DNA of 64,000 nt from Hofstenia miamia (GCA_900660155.1 CABFPE010000043.1:1021771-1085770); one strand, 5' to 3'; shown: positions 1 through 10,899, numbered from the stretch's first letter. Notes: generated from the letters alone by a model not told the origin. Made by a program: numbers and translations.

Positions 1-112
1 AGGGTGCGAAAAATCTCCGGTCAACAATCGGACTTTACAATCGGAAGTTTGGACTCGAGAAGTAGCAGTATAAGATCCACACAGACCAATCGACAACGGC
101 AAAAATGGACAG

Positions 113-1190
113 ATGAACAGGATAGCATTAGAGTTTTACAGAAGAAGCAGACCAGATGAGAGGGGTTATAGGAAGAGAATGTTGGAAGAATGGAAAAAAG
201 AAGAAACAGGATTAGAAGTTACAGAGCAGAGGCTTGCAGGTCAGGTCAGAAAGCTGAAACTGGATGAGAATAAGGGAAAAGGAAAAGCTGAACAGACGAA
301 GCAAAAGGAAAATGAAGTGGCAGATATAGTAGTAGTGGTAGAAACAGCAGAAACCGCAGCTGTAGAAACACAGACATCAATCAAGGAAAGGATGAAGAAA
401 GAAATAGAAGACAGAAGTAGGTTGCCAGTTCCAAGAGGCATTAAGAGAAGCGAGTTAGCAGTAGAGACAGCAAATGTTAACAAAGTATTAGAAAGGATAG
501 AAGCTAAGACTGTAACAGAGATAGACAGGTAGACAGGTGAGTGTATGCAGGCGCATGAGAGGTGCCGAAAAATGTAGACATGTACATGAAGAAGAAAAGA
601 CGAAGAGAAGATAAGGGAGACAGAAAGCCAGCATGGGAGAGAAGAATTCAGAATAAAGTGGCAAGGATTAGGCAGCAAATAGGGAAGATCAGGACAAGTA
701 AGGCGGTACAGGACAGGTGCAGAGTAGGTAAGGGGAAGACTATAGAAACTGCAAGAGAAGAGCTTAAGTAGAGATTAGTTGCAGAAGCTGAGAAACTGAG
801 AAAATATAGGGCAAGTGTGAAGCCGGCAAGAGACAATATGAAGTTTGAGACTGAGGAAGGAAAATTCTACAAAGACCTAGATGCAGGGGAAAAGGCTACA
901 GCTAGAGCAGGCGAGGACGCAGTAAGAATTTGGGAGAATATATGTGGAAGTGCGGGACCAGAGATAGAGTGAGAAGATACAGAAGGAATTCAGGCAAGAA
1001 GAAGAAGTAATCACAACTGCGAAGCTGAAGGAGGCTCAAAAGAAGACGAAGAACTGAACGGCACCAGGCAGAGATGAGGTACATGGGTATTGGCTGAAGA
1101 AGTTCACAAGTGTTCATGACAAACTAGTAGTAGCATTGGAAGAGTGTGTGGTGAGTGGGTGTCCAGAGTGGATGGTAGTGGAAGGACATT
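113..1190 (+). pseudogene. N-terminal region of the non-LTR element polyprotein (broken)
   Basis: Coding-like sequence in shifting frames, very rich in Lys, Arg and Glu. One open segment (562-771) contains PAWERRIQNKVARIRQQIG, typical of the basic stretch ahead of the RT in this retrotransposon group. A continuation at about 780-960 carries a K-F-x-x-E-x-x-K-F-Y-K-D-L-like pattern. Stops occur at 530, 769 and 970, and the frame changes several times, so no intact protein can be made. The overlapping antisense open frames (241-678, 648-836, 902-1117) are shadows of this biased composition. Function beyond being part of the retrotransposon protein cannot be stated. Confidence 0.6.
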
Positions 1191-2695
1191 TCTGATACAG
1201 AAGGACCCAAAGAAGGGCAGTGAGGCAAGCAACTTCAGGCCAATAACATGACTGCCAACAACTTGGAAATTGCTAACTTCTGTGATTTCAAGTAGGCTGG
1301 CTTGTTACTTAGAACAGAACAGGTTGATACCAGAGGAGCAGAAGAGATGTAGGACAAGAACAAGAGGATGCAAAGATCAGTTGTTAATAGACCAGGCAAT
1401 AGTGGAGAATTGTAGAAGGAAGAAAAACTTAGCAATGGCATGGGTAGACTACAGGAAGGCATATGACTGCATATCACATAGATGGGTATTGAGGACGCTA
1501 GAGGCTAATGGAGTTTCACGAAAATGTGTTGAGTTTCTAGGAAGAGAGATGGGAAAGTGGCAGACTGAGATAGACGGGCACAGGCTGAGATTTAGGCGAG
1601 GCATATTCCAGGGAGACAGCTTAGCGCACTACTGTTCGTAGTTAGCTTAATCCTTATTACAGAAAAATTAAAGGAGACAAGCATAGGGTATAAGATGGAG
1701 AAGAATGGTAGAGCAGTGAGTCACCTATGGTACATGGACGACCTAAAGATGTAAGCTAGTTTTAAGAAGATGTTGCAGAAGCAAGTGGAGATATTGGAGA
1801 AGGCAAGCAGAGATTCTGGGTTGGAATTTGGATTAGGAAAGTGTGCAGCAGTGACAATGACTAGAGGCAAGTGTGTGGATGGGGAGGGTTTGAAAACAAG
1901 CAGGGGGATAAGATTGAACAAGTCAACGAGGGGTACAAGTCCTTAGGTGTGATAGAGAAAGATAGAACAGATCATGAGGAAATGAAGACGAGGCTAAGAA
2001 AACAATACAAGAGGAGAGTAAGGAAAGTACTACAGAAGTCAGCATTAAATGGGCAGAATAGTATAAAGGCAATTAATAAATACATGGGCGATACCAGTAT
2101 TGAGATATTCGGCAGGAATAGTTAGGTGGAACACGAATGAACTAATGGAGCTAGACAGGGAAACAAGGAAGATACTAGCAGCAGAGAGAGCAGTCAACTT
2201 AAATGGAGATGTAGATAGGCTGTACATGGCAAGGCATAAGGGAGGGAAAGGACTACTAAGTTTAGAGGAAACTGTAGAAGCAGAAGCACTTTGGCTAAAG
2301 GAATATGTAGAAAACCAAACTAAGGGGTCACTACTGGAGGTCACTAAGGAGTTAAGGAAGATAAGAGCTGACAGTGAAGGAATCAGAGAGACAAACAAGG
2401 TATAGGCAGAAGGCAATGCATGGAGAATACTGGAGGAACACAGAAAAGTGTGACAGAGAAGAGAACAACAAGTGGTTAAGGAAAGCAGGACTTAAAAGAG
2501 AAACAGAAGCATTGATAGTGGCAGCACAGGAGCAAGCAATAAGAACAAACTGGGTGAAGAAGCATATAGACAGAAGAGTGGAAGTAAGTGATAAGTGTAG
2601 ACTATGTAAGAAAGAGTGTGAGACAGTAGATCATCTGATAGCAGGATGTGAGAAGTTGGCACAGAATGAGTATAAGTTCAGGCATGACAAGGTGG
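1190..2695 (+). pseudogene. Reverse transcriptase domain of non-LTR retrotransposon (broken, runs into N gap)
   Basis: RT motifs appear in order: LIQKDPKKGSE..NFRPIT (about 1190-1250), then LPEEQ-like and CKDQLLIDQAI (1270-1400), AMAWVDYRKAYDCISH (motif A, catalytic Asp, about 1435-1480), GIFQGDSL (motif B, about 1598-1624), and YMDDLKM (motif C, about 1732-1750). After these come a thumb region with YKSLGV (about 1935-1955), a maturase-like segment with DRLYMARHKGGKGL (about 2210-2255) and a CRLCKKECETVDHLIAGC cysteine/histidine motif (about 2597-2650). Stops at 1639 and 1752 and frame shifts near 1700 and 2100 break it. The family reverse-transcribes its own RNA at a nicked target site; this copy cannot. 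Confidence 0.88.
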
Positions 2696-2836
2696 NNNNN
2701 NNNNNNNNNNNNNNNNNNNNNNNNNNNNNNNNNNNNNNNNNNNNNNNNNNNNNNNNNNNNNNNNNNNNNNNNNNNNNNNNNNNNNNNNNNNNNNNNNNNN
2801 NNNNNNNNNNNNNNNNNNNNNNNNNNNNNNNNNNNN
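2696..2836. other. Assembly gap (141 N) inside the retrotransposon
   Basis: Unknown bases between the zinc-finger-like segment and the endonuclease domain. In related elements only a short linker separates these, so the gap may be close to its true size. Open frames reported through it are meaningless. Confidence 0.98.
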
Positions 2837-3270
2837 AGACAAGTGGTATGAGCACAAGCCACAGGGCGTCATAGAAAATGAGAAGGTTAAGATACTGTGG
2901 GACTTCAACATACAGACACACAAGGTGATAGAAGCACGGAGGCCAGACATAGTAGTAGTAGACAAAGAGAAAAGATTGGGAACAGTGATAGACATAGCAG
3001 TACCAAAGGACAGAAATGTAGAAGGCAAGGAGAAAGAGAAGATAGACAAGTACAGAGAGTTGGCAGAGGAAATAGAAAGACTGTGGAAGTTAAGGAAGGT
3101 TGAAGTAGTCCCGGTAGTAGTAGGAGCACTAGGAGCAGTGAGTAAGAAGCATAAGAGATATTTGGAGGAGTTGGGAGTACCAAAGTGGGGAGGAGCAGTA
3201 GCCCAGAAGGCAGCATTGTTAGGAACAGGTAGACTCCTGAGAAAAGCTCTCAGACTCCCTGGGATCTGGT
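2837..3270 (+). pseudogene. Restriction-like endonuclease (PD-(D/E)XK) domain of the retrotransposon
   Basis: From 2837 the frame resumes with KILWDFNIQTHKVIEARRPD and continues to a stop at 3270. The core shows R-R-P-D-I-V-V-V-D (about 2938-2964) followed by V-I-D-I-A-V-P-K-D (about 2984-3010) and a downstream K-x-x-K-Y-x-x-L helix. This matches the (K/R)PD...D...IDI-type core seen in the endonuclease of R2-like and NeSL-like elements. The nuclease nicks the target DNA and primes reverse transcription. This stretch is open and looks better preserved than the upstream part. It ends QKAALLGTGRLLRKAL...LPGIW, then stop. Confidence 0.8.
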
Positions 3271-3334
3271 GAGTTCCCCGAGCTGAGAGGGATTCCTGCA
3301 TGAAGCTGTGAGATGCAAGAATAATAATAAGTAA

Positions 3335-3600
3335 TGTACTATATAGATTTCATCTGAAAATTGCAGAAAGGAAATCCTAGAAATGTTGACATTTAAACAT
3401 AATTTATAGTTCTTGTAGCTGTCCTTCACAGAACAAAAAACTTATTTTGTTATGTAGATTAGAACCACCAAAGCATGGTCTGCCCTCGTCAGCAAACTTC
3501 AACAATTTACACTCTTTAATATTGCAAAATTAAAATGCACACTGGATGTTGACAAATGTGGAACCGTCAACAGATCCTTGTGGTCTCCACGATTAGTAAA
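3335..3600. other. Short AT-rich stretch between two retroelements
   Basis: No coding signal or repeat structure that I can support. It contains the junction between the plus-strand element ending near 3335 and the antisense LINE that begins near 3600. Confidence 0.5.
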
Positions 3601-3612
3601 TAATACGCCTGA

Positions 3613-4154
3613 TCACCATTGGTTGCATTCAACAATCTGCGAGCGATTTGACAGCAAGTTGGACACCCAGTGAATAATATATGGATTGATAGCGGGTACA
3701 ACTCCGAGCATGTTCGCAATTATTAGATGATGGGTCTTTGAAAGATCTATTGCTATGAGTCGCAAATAATCAGATGTATTTCGATAACATTCATTACAGA
3801 GATTTTCAAGAGTGATGAAAGCAGCTTCGCTATAACCAACTTTTTGAAACCAAGCTGATAAATTGGTAGCCAGGTGTGGTAAGATGAGGCGATGCATATC
3901 CCATGTACATGACGTTTGAATATACGGGACCTTATGCAAGTGAGAGATATTGGCTTCAACTTGACGAGAGAATTTGGTTTGTAAGTTCTTGGTATGGGAC
4001 AAAATCTTGAATGCTTGTATAGATTGGAAAGAGTTGATTTTTCTTGGAAATATATAAACCCACTGAAAAATCTCAGCAAGATTTTGTGCATGCTGCTGTA
4101 TAACCAATGAGGTCCACTTGTAGTCTTACGGAAACATCGCATTGTATAATACAC
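3613..4154 (-). pseudogene. Antisense APE-type LINE: reverse transcriptase N-terminal half
   Basis: Minus-strand reading contains LIAIDLSKTHHLIIANMLG followed by VPAINPYIIHWVSNLLSNR and SQIVECN. This corresponds to RT motif A (catalytic Asp in A-I-D-L-S-K) and the following W-x-x-x-x-L-x-x-R-x-Q-x-V block of CR1/Jockey-type LINEs. Upstream in the same strand is a fingers region with FKILSHTKNLQTKFSR, with a frame shift between the two overlapping open frames (3613-4107 and 3753-4154). The RT stops before motifs B and C, so the 3' half is missing. It pairs with the endonuclase-like block at 4265-4850 in correct order and strand. Confidence 0.7.
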
Positions 4155-4264
4155 CTAATGAAGCAGAAATTCTGGAATGGTGTCATTTGTTGAAATTGAT
4201 GTTAAAAAGGAAGCAACATCGTTATCAGTTAAAGATATTTGAGCAAACTTCATGTTGATGTCTT

Positions 4265-4850
4265 CTATTGTATCAGTGTTTTTTTATCTTTCCAATCTGA
4301 GAGCTCGCAAACTTCCACTACTATAATAATTTTTTTGTTTAAGCTGGTTGAAGTCACCACATATTGTAAATCCATTCTTTGCGCAATAAAGTGTTCTTTT
4401 AATTCCGTTTGTGCTCGACAGCTAATACAACACGAGCAAACTGAATCAAAATGATCTGCAAGGGGAACGTCAAGGAAGTTAGCCTGCATCTCGACTCTAT
4501 TGTAGACACAAATGCCTCCACCTATGAGTTTTCTGGAGTTAGTAGATTTGGGCCTGTCTGATATATTCAAATCCAACTATATGACAAAATGATTCTGCGA
4601 TGTCACTGGAAAACCATATTTCTGCTACTAAATATACATCAATGTTAATGAATATAATGTCTTTCGTAAGATTTATAACTAAGCGTAGTTGAGGGCACAT
4701 ATTCGGTGCCAGGCAATCTAGAATGAAAAGTTGGTTATGATACAATTTCAGGTTTGGGATACAGATGTCAGCTCTGCTCCTGTTGCTAATCCTTTTACGT
4801 AGCCTTTTGAAAATTTTACGCTCTAATTTATTAAATTTGTGATAATGTGT
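4265..4850 (-). pseudogene. Antisense APE-type LINE: endonuclease domain
   Basis: Minus-strand frames carry LDCLAPNMCPQLRLVIN, then DVYLVAEIWFSSDIAESFCH, then GGGICVYNRVEMQ. This matches the order seen in apurinic/apyrimidinic-type endonucleases of LINEs (N-x-R-S-L..., D-x-x-x-x-x-E-T-W, G-G-G-V-x-x-Y). The Glu of the E-(T)-W motif is retained here as A-E-I-W. A frame change lies near 4545-4570. Together with 3613-4154 this is one element, EN then RT, on the minus strand. The 3' end of its coding region is cut off. The right border coincides with the start of a plus-strand LINE fragment near 4850. Confidence 0.65.
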
Positions 4851-5920
4851 GACAATGCTATGGCACTTCCAAATCGAACTATTACATTTCTTGAATGAAA
4901 CAACGTATAAAACAATTAACATTGGTTGCTCACAAGGCACGGTTGGAGGTCCGAACTTCTATCTTATATTTAGTGATGACTTGAGACCTACTAATCGGAA
5001 AATAATTAAATATGCGGATGATTCCTCTTCCCTAACCAAATGTAAAATTGATTCAGAAAATAAAGAAAAAAATAATTTTAATGAACAAATCAAATATATT
5101 GAAAATTGGGCAGAAACAAATAGAATGAAAATTAACAAGAATAAAACCAAGCATATGTGTTTCTGTTTAAGCAATCGTCCATAATGCAAATGTAACTACG
5201 AATCAGTATTTGAAACTTCAGAGAGTTTTGGGAATATATTTTCAAAGAAATATGCTTTTTACACAGCATTGGGATAAATGAATAGCATCATCCAACATAC
5301 TGTTTTATATCGTTAAAGATCTCAAAATGTCCAACTATGCAGATAATGAAATCGATTAAATATTTTGATCAGTAGTACTAATTAGAATAAAATAGGGATT
5401 GTCAGTATACGGTTCAAATAAAGCCTCATTGAATAAAATTCAAAGATTCTAAAACAAATTTATTCACAAAGATACTGCTTTACAAAGTATAATATTAATG
5501 AATTACTAAAAAAAAGAAGATATGCGCTTAGTAACATCAATACTACGACAATCATAACATCCATTATATCATTGGTTCATATTATCTAATCAAATGAAGA
5601 AACTAAGAGCCAAACGAAAATTTAAACTAACTGAAGTCAAGCACTTCATTTTTAAGAATTGTGGAGTCAATAGACTACTATTTAACCAAGAATTTAACAG
5701 CATCTTTCAACATCAAGATTCAATCACTCAAATTTAACCAAAATTAAAAATGCATAATTGCTTATTACAAATCACACCAAGTTTGATTGAGACTAAAATT
5801 TTTATTTTATACTTTTTTGTAAACCATTACTATTTATATTTCTTTGTGTAAAACTTGTATTTAGTTTTGTTATTAAAATTCTCGTTTTGTTTCTCTCTCT
5901 TTCTCCCTCTCTCTCAATAC
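4850..5920 (+). mobile_element. 5'-truncated LINE copy 1 (RT motifs B-C and C-terminal region) with CT-rich tail
   Basis: The open segment 4849-5184 reads INIGCSQGTVGGPNFYLIFS then IIKYADDSSSLTKC and NRMKINKNKTKHMCFC, i.e. RT motif B (S-Q-G-T-x-G-G-P-N), motif C (Y-A-D-D) and the thumb L-K-I-N-x-x-K-T. The frame then decays, but HPLYHWFILSNQMKKLRAKR with following FKLTEVKHFIFKN (about 5565-5670) matches the C-terminus of the copy at 15.4-16.2 kb. The copy ends in a CT-rich tail (about 5888-5917). It starts abruptly inside the RT, as expected from target-primed insertion that stopped early. Confidence 0.8.
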
Positions 5921-5984
5921 CAATTGATAGTAATGCAATGATTACAGAAGAATTGAAAAAAATATCTGAATTTAATTCAATAAT

Positions 5985-6368
5985 TTAAAAATGAATTCAA
6001 AAATGTCTAAGCATTTACGTTTTTGCATAAATAGCATACCCACTTGTAATTATGATTTGAAATGTATGAAATATGAAGAAATGTCTTCTTTTAAAATATT
6101 AGGAATTACTATGGATTCTTCAATGAGATTCAATAAATACGCGTCTAAGCTAATATTTTTCCTGAATTCGATAAACTATATTTTTGAAAACCTTAAAATT
6201 GCAGGACATTCAAAAAATTTCTTTGGATATTTTTAATTTTAAGTTTGTTTCATATATGTATATGTATAGATATGCATCCCCTGTATTTGGTGTGATGTTA
6301 AAAAAAATGGTGTTGTTGTTATTGTTTTTATTGTTGTTGTTGATGTTACTATTATTATTATTATTATT

Positions 6369-6428
<60 letters not shown>

Positions 6429-6465
6429 GCTGTTGTTGTTGTTCTCTTTCTCTCTCTCTCAATGA
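5985..6465 (+). mobile_element. 5'-truncated LINE copy 2, with TTG microsatellite and CT-rich tail
   Basis: The segment 5991-6236 reads MSKHLRFCINSIPTCNYDLK and FKILGITMDSSMRFNKYASK, which is the thumb region of the same LINE family as copies at 4.85 and 15.4 kb (F-C-x-x..., F-x-I-L-G-I-x-x). It continues as YASPVFGVML (about 6268-6298) and then an internal deletion leads directly into a (TTA)n/(TTG)n array. The tail TTCTCTTTCTCTCTCTCTCA (about 6442-6461) is nearly the same as the tail of copy 1, supporting a common 3' end. The 93-residue leucine-rich open frame here is a microsatellite shadow. Confidence 0.7.
6308..6445. repeat. (TTG)n / (TTA)n microsatellite
   Basis: About 138 bp of trinucleotide repeats: mixed TTG/TTA, then (ATT)n, then a near-pure (TTG)n block with one TTGCTG interruption. 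It lies within the 3' part of LINE copy 2, just before its CT tail, and so probably expanded from the element's own A/T-rich 3' end. Confidence 0.95.
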
Positions 6466-7097
6466 TAACTCCTTTGAAACAGGAAGTGTATTTTTACAAA
6501 TTTGAATTACTTTTTTGTATCATGCTATAATCTAAGTTTAGAATTTACATAGGATTTAGTTCATACAGTATTTGGTATAGGAATATTTTATTATAGCGCT
6601 TCAAATCTCTATATTTGGTTAATCAAGTGACAACTGTTCTTAAAAAACCATTTGTGTATTAAGAAGGATTGTGATTGAAAATCAATGGCTTTGTGTAAAT
6701 GAAACATAAGTGAGTAAATTTGTTCTTCCATATGTTCTGAAAACCATGGACATTCCTGATAGCGAAGAAAAACGGTATCAAACAAGGAATTTTATCTTTG
6801 TGTGATCTTTGCTAAAAAAATCTTGGTGGGAGGGGCTCTCCCATTTTATTATGCTGACACATCATGAACGTAACGAGTTCAAAATATATCAAAGATCCAT
6901 AATCTCTGTGTACCAGTTATAGAAGTTTGCGACGGGCCCCAATATGAATTTCTGACCTAGGAGAGTGTTAGAAAAAGAACAATTCTCAAGAATTATTTAA
7001 ACGAATATTAACAAATAAGGACATTTCTCAAAAAGCAATAATGTTTGATATTGTGCAACAAGATTGTCATATAGAATTATTTTTTTCAGAGCATTGC
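6466..7097. other. AT-rich stretch without recognised features
   Basis: No open frame, splice-bounded exon or repeat that I can support. Confidence 0.5.
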
Positions 7098-9032
7098 TTA
7101 ACGGTTAGTCGTCCCCCAAATTTATCCTAGGTTAGCGGTCATCATGGGTGGTCGACACTCATGTAGATGATATTTGTCACAATTTGCAAATAAACTTAAT
7201 ACTGATGGATAAATTGAAAATATTATCAAAATAGAGATGACTGTGTTACAAAAGACAAGTATTTATATGTATATACATGTGTGTATATACCGTAGAGACA
7301 ATTATGGCCCAACCTAGTTTTCTCAGTACTTTTATCATTTAGCTTTTCTTTTAGTTGCCACTTTATTTCATTGATTATTTTTTCTTTTCAGTTTATCTTA
7401 ATATTTTAATTTGTCTCAACTGTTATTGATTTAATATGCATTATGTAGGTCTGAGTATTCAATCAATTAATTTATTTTCTTCTATTAATCCTTTTGATTT
7501 AGTATTAGAAATTTATTTCTTACATTGTTTAAAGAACGACAGTACTTGTCAATATTTATCAGTTCTACTTTTGTAAACCCATACTATAATGAAGTAGAAT
7601 ACAACATGAAGTAAAGAAACAATATTATAATTTCTCACGATTCAATTCAAGATTGACAGGAATGGCATAACCCAATAGTTCAATAGCTCTTCGAACATGC
7701 TTCTGTAGAATCTTGGCATTTGCAATCCTCCGGTGTATTTGTTTATCAATCAGTTTATAACCCACACTTTTCAAAAAATCATCACGATTCATTGTGATAC
7801 TGCTGGTTTGCTAGTGAATAAATTGTGCATTGATACCTGAGATATCGAGTACGTTACACATTACACTAAATGGCCAGCGTCTACATTTACGCTTTGTTGA
7901 AAATCCTCTCACCTTTTTGTCCACGAGATCAACTCCACTTATGGTTTGAACTCTACAGTTGGTGGTTTCTCACTGTTGCCAGCCGCAGCGGCAGCAGTTG
8001 CCTGTGTAAATTAGTGCAGTGACATGCTCACGTATTTTCATGTTGAAAGTTTCAAACAAAGAGTGATAGGGTGCCAGGGGATCCTCTCTATTGCGTGTGC
8101 AACATCGTCAAACCGTAAAACCTCTTTATTTCTTTAAATCTTTTTTCTGACATGGTGGCACGAAACACTGATTGGCCATGACGTAACGACCACAAATCGC
8201 TTGTACCTCTATAGTGTGCTTTGAAAACGCCTGCCAAAATCAACAAATGAATCCATTTCAGTGCGATCTGTCATTTTCCATACCTTGTGCGTCTTATTGA
8301 TCTGGTTGTAATCGCGAACTTGGCGTCGTGCATGTAGATTCGTGTAAATTACCATATCATCAAGCATGAAGTCAGTAAATATACAAAAAGCTTCACATGG
8401 TGCCGATGGATTTTCCCACGTGCAATCGCAAATGGTTCGCCACTGAAAATGTTATGCTGTGGCTGCCTACCTTCATGTTGTGGACCTCGTGTGAGCAGTT
8501 GCCATGTAATGTTCGATGGACTAACAGGTCATTATTCACTACTTGGTCATCATCTTGCTCAGGTTCTCCATGGATATCTCGTAATACACGCGCCTTGCTT
8601 GGTCGCATTACACCAACTTAGTATAAAAACTAACACAACTAATCAAAGTCAGGTAGAAGGGATGACTCACTTCATGTTTATACTGGGTTTATAATAAAGA
8701 TTGCCTGTCATTGGTGTTTGAAAACAAATTCATCATTCGTTATGAGTTCACTGTGGTTTACATGTCAGCACCGAATATCCACTTTCACCATTGATTCAAT
8801 GATGTGAAAATGCAATTGGGTGGCCGCCACCCATGGTGAGCTGTTAACTAGTTTCGTTCTGTTAAATGAAAAGCATTCAAATAGTTGATTTCATGTTTAT
8901 GACATAGTTTAATCTCATTATAACTAGAAAAGTCATAGATGGCCAACTCATGAATAGCTGCGGTATTCGATAAGGACTACAATGAAATTTTCACTGGGTG
9001 GCGGACACCCATGGTTACCTACCAACCGTTAA
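7098..9032 (-). mobile_element. Decayed piggyBac-type DNA transposon bounded by TTAA
   Basis: The left edge reads TTAACGGTTAGTCG (7098 on) and the right edge, read on the minus strand, TTAACGGTTGGTAGG (from 9032). These share TTAACGGTT as inverted termini next to the TTAA target duplication that defines piggyBac insertions. A sub-terminal CATGGGTG...CCACCCA-type motif follows both ends (7142-7165 and 8997-9013) and recurs near 8819-8836 as a GGGTGGC/GCCACCC hairpin. Between them lies a broken piggyBac transposase on the minus strand. Size about 1.9 kb, shorter than an autonomous element, with an internal deletion in the catalytic region. Confidence 0.7.
7636..8620 (-). pseudogene. piggyBac transposase remnant
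   Basis: Reading right to left: FCIFTDFMLDDMVIYTNLHA and VWKMTDRTEMDSFVDFGRRF resemble the start of the DDE_Tnp_1_7 domain (F-F-t-D-x-x-x-x-x-x-x-x-x-N). Then LRFDDVAHAIER with LAPYHSLFETFN-type continuation corresponds to the L-R-F-D-D...D-K-L-A-P-I-R-x-x-F-E block. After a deletion, SGVDLVDKKVRGFSTKRK with CRRWPFSVMCNVLDISGINA matches the G-G-V-D-x-x-D-x-x-x...T-x-R-W-P...D-x-x-x-x-N-A block. The protein ends near 7640. Stops and frameshifts are scattered. The conserved Asp of the last block is present, but the stretch holding the middle catalytic Asp is deleted, so it cannot be active. Confidence 0.75.
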
Positions 9033-10495
9033 CAAAGTAATACATTAGATTTAGATTAAAACTCTATCATCTTGAAGGAAAACATACTTAAAATCCAGGT
9101 ATCATCTTTCACTATTTCCTCCAAATTTAAAATGTAATTGACAACTCAATATTTTATTATTATTGATGTTAATATACACTAAAGCTTTAAATTAAGCCAA
9201 TTTTAGCAGAGTGGTGAAATCGGATCACACATTTTATAATTATATTCAATGGTCAAATCTATTGAAACTGAATCTCGGATATTTTTTCATTTTTAAGTTT
9301 AACCATCTGTTTTATACTTGAAAAAATTAGTAAAAAGACTAGAACCGATTCTACAGATCTTACTTTAAAAAGGAGCCTTTTCGAAATAACGATGTGGTTA
9401 GATTTCCACCAGGAAATGTCCTCGCACTATTAAGGGTCTTTTTATTTTAAACCACAAATTTTCATTACCAATATAAGCAAATCAAATCGTAAACTATTAG
9501 TTGTAGAATTTTACACAGCCGTAAAATAAATAATACATTTATTGAAACATTTATCATGCTCTTTATGATATACGATTTTTATAAGTAATATAAAACGTGG
9601 TGAACAAATTATTAGGCATTCAATAATGTGCATTAAAGCTGAATTTTAAAGCAGTTTAAATGTTAGTTATTTTAATTTGAATATTGTGTTACATACATAA
9701 TATATGCTTTATTTTATTCAGCTCAAAGTTACGAAGGACAAAAAAAATTGTTTGATGTACGATTGAAATCCATAGCAACTTCAGCATCTAATACTATTTT
9801 AGTGGTAAATTATGTAAATCAAATTTTCAGTATTAATTTTGCACTACATTGCAGAGAAGAGGTGTTGATAATGAATTGATATATTTTAATTGCTTCCAGG
9901 TATGCGGTATGTATTCCTTTAAAGCAATATTGTGCTTTTGCTCATGTGTTTTGATTGCTTTCGGTTATTCATATAAATCTAAAATTTATTGCGGTATATC
10001 ATTTGCTAGAATGATCATGATGTGTCATGGATTTCTACGTTTAGTACCATAAAAATTCATAGATCAGCATTCACGAGAGTGCTTCATTTTTCGTGCATTT
10101 CTGCTGGAAAGCAATAAGAAACCATCAATTTCTGAATGTCTAAATTTGCTAATAAACTAATTGAGCTACACTCTAGCTTTGACAAAATAGCGGGTTCTAT
10201 TGCTTAAGCAAAGTAGGTGAAATGATGCCTATCAAAGGAAAATTCTTTGGAAGGCATCACCAAGAACATAACACGAGAAATTGTTCATGATAGCAAAAGT
10301 GTATGAAAAGATAAATATTTCTATCAAAAAAAATAGCAATGCTAATGACAAAGGAGTACACACCAAATCAAAATATTTATTTCTGTAGATCAGTAGAAAG
10401 TACTCGTTTAAGAGATGAAATCCCTTGACGTTGAATAATATTTGAACCCATTGCTAGCCAGAATGATGCATCTACATGTACTGATGGAGTGCAGA
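9033..10495. other. AT-rich stretch without recognised genes
   Basis: One 67-codon open frame (9849-10052, plus) has no recognisable motif. I see no exon-like blocks or repeats. Confidence 0.5.
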
Positions 10496-10899
10496 TAGAG
10501 CTGTGCGGTCATTAGCATTTCGTAACTCTAACCTAAAGATAAATTTTTTACTGATAACCGTAAACGCTCGTAACCGACATTTTGTAACATTTGCCACCCA
10601 AAATTTACGTAGATACAAAACAAAATACTAAAAATATAAAAATTTACAAAAAGAATACCAATAATTTAAAGTCTTTGTGACAAACTTCACGGAAGTCCCT
10701 TTTCAACTGATCGAAGTAACTAATTCTAAATTAACCAATTAAATTTAATTAATCTTAACGGCGTACCATGCAACTAGTAGAATGTGAGTTAGATTTATAG
10801 ATTTATATCGCAAAATCTTAGACATTTTTGGTTAGAACTGTAATAGCCCTAGCTTCAAAATTTTTTAGCCTAGGTTAAATGCATAACCACACAGTTCAA
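10496..10899. mobile_element. hAT-like MITE (about 404 bp)
   Basis: The left end reads TAGAGCTGTGCGGTCAT..GCATTT and the right end, read inverted, TTGAACTGTGTGGTTATGCATTT. They share CTGTGYGGTYAT and GCATTT in the same order, i.e. terminal inverted repeats of roughly 30 bp. The TAGAGCTG start fits the hAT terminal consensus. No coding potential lies inside. A clean 8-bp target duplication is not evident (AGTGCAGA versus GATGCACG), so the exact ends are uncertain. Confidence 0.5.

Larger units (their letters stand above)
1..3335 (+). mobile_element. Decayed non-LTR retrotransposon with RT and C-terminal restriction-like endonuclease (5' end outside window)
   Basis: A single element reads left to right: a basic, Lys/Arg-rich N-terminal region (about 110-1190), a reverse transcriptase (about 1190-2690), a Cys-rich zinc-finger-like segment just before a 141-N gap, then a restriction-like endonuclease domain ending at 3270. 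It runs into a short 3' tail with AATAATAATAAG around 3320-3333. Domain order and motifs fit non-LTR elements of the R2/NeSL type, which carry a C-terminal PD-(D/E)XK nuclease instead of an APE nuclease. Many in-frame stops and frame changes show it is dead. The block is GC-richer and purine-rich on the plus strand compared with its AT-rich surroundings, consistent with an inserted element. The exact clade is an inference. Confidence 0.85.

Noticed and set aside
241-678. 145-residue antisense open frame rich in Ser and Leu
   Set aside because: Shadow of the purine-rich coding strand of the retrotransposon.
6184-6465. 93-residue leucine-rich open frame
   Set aside because: It is a translation of the (TTG)n/(TTA)n microsatellite in a LINE tail.
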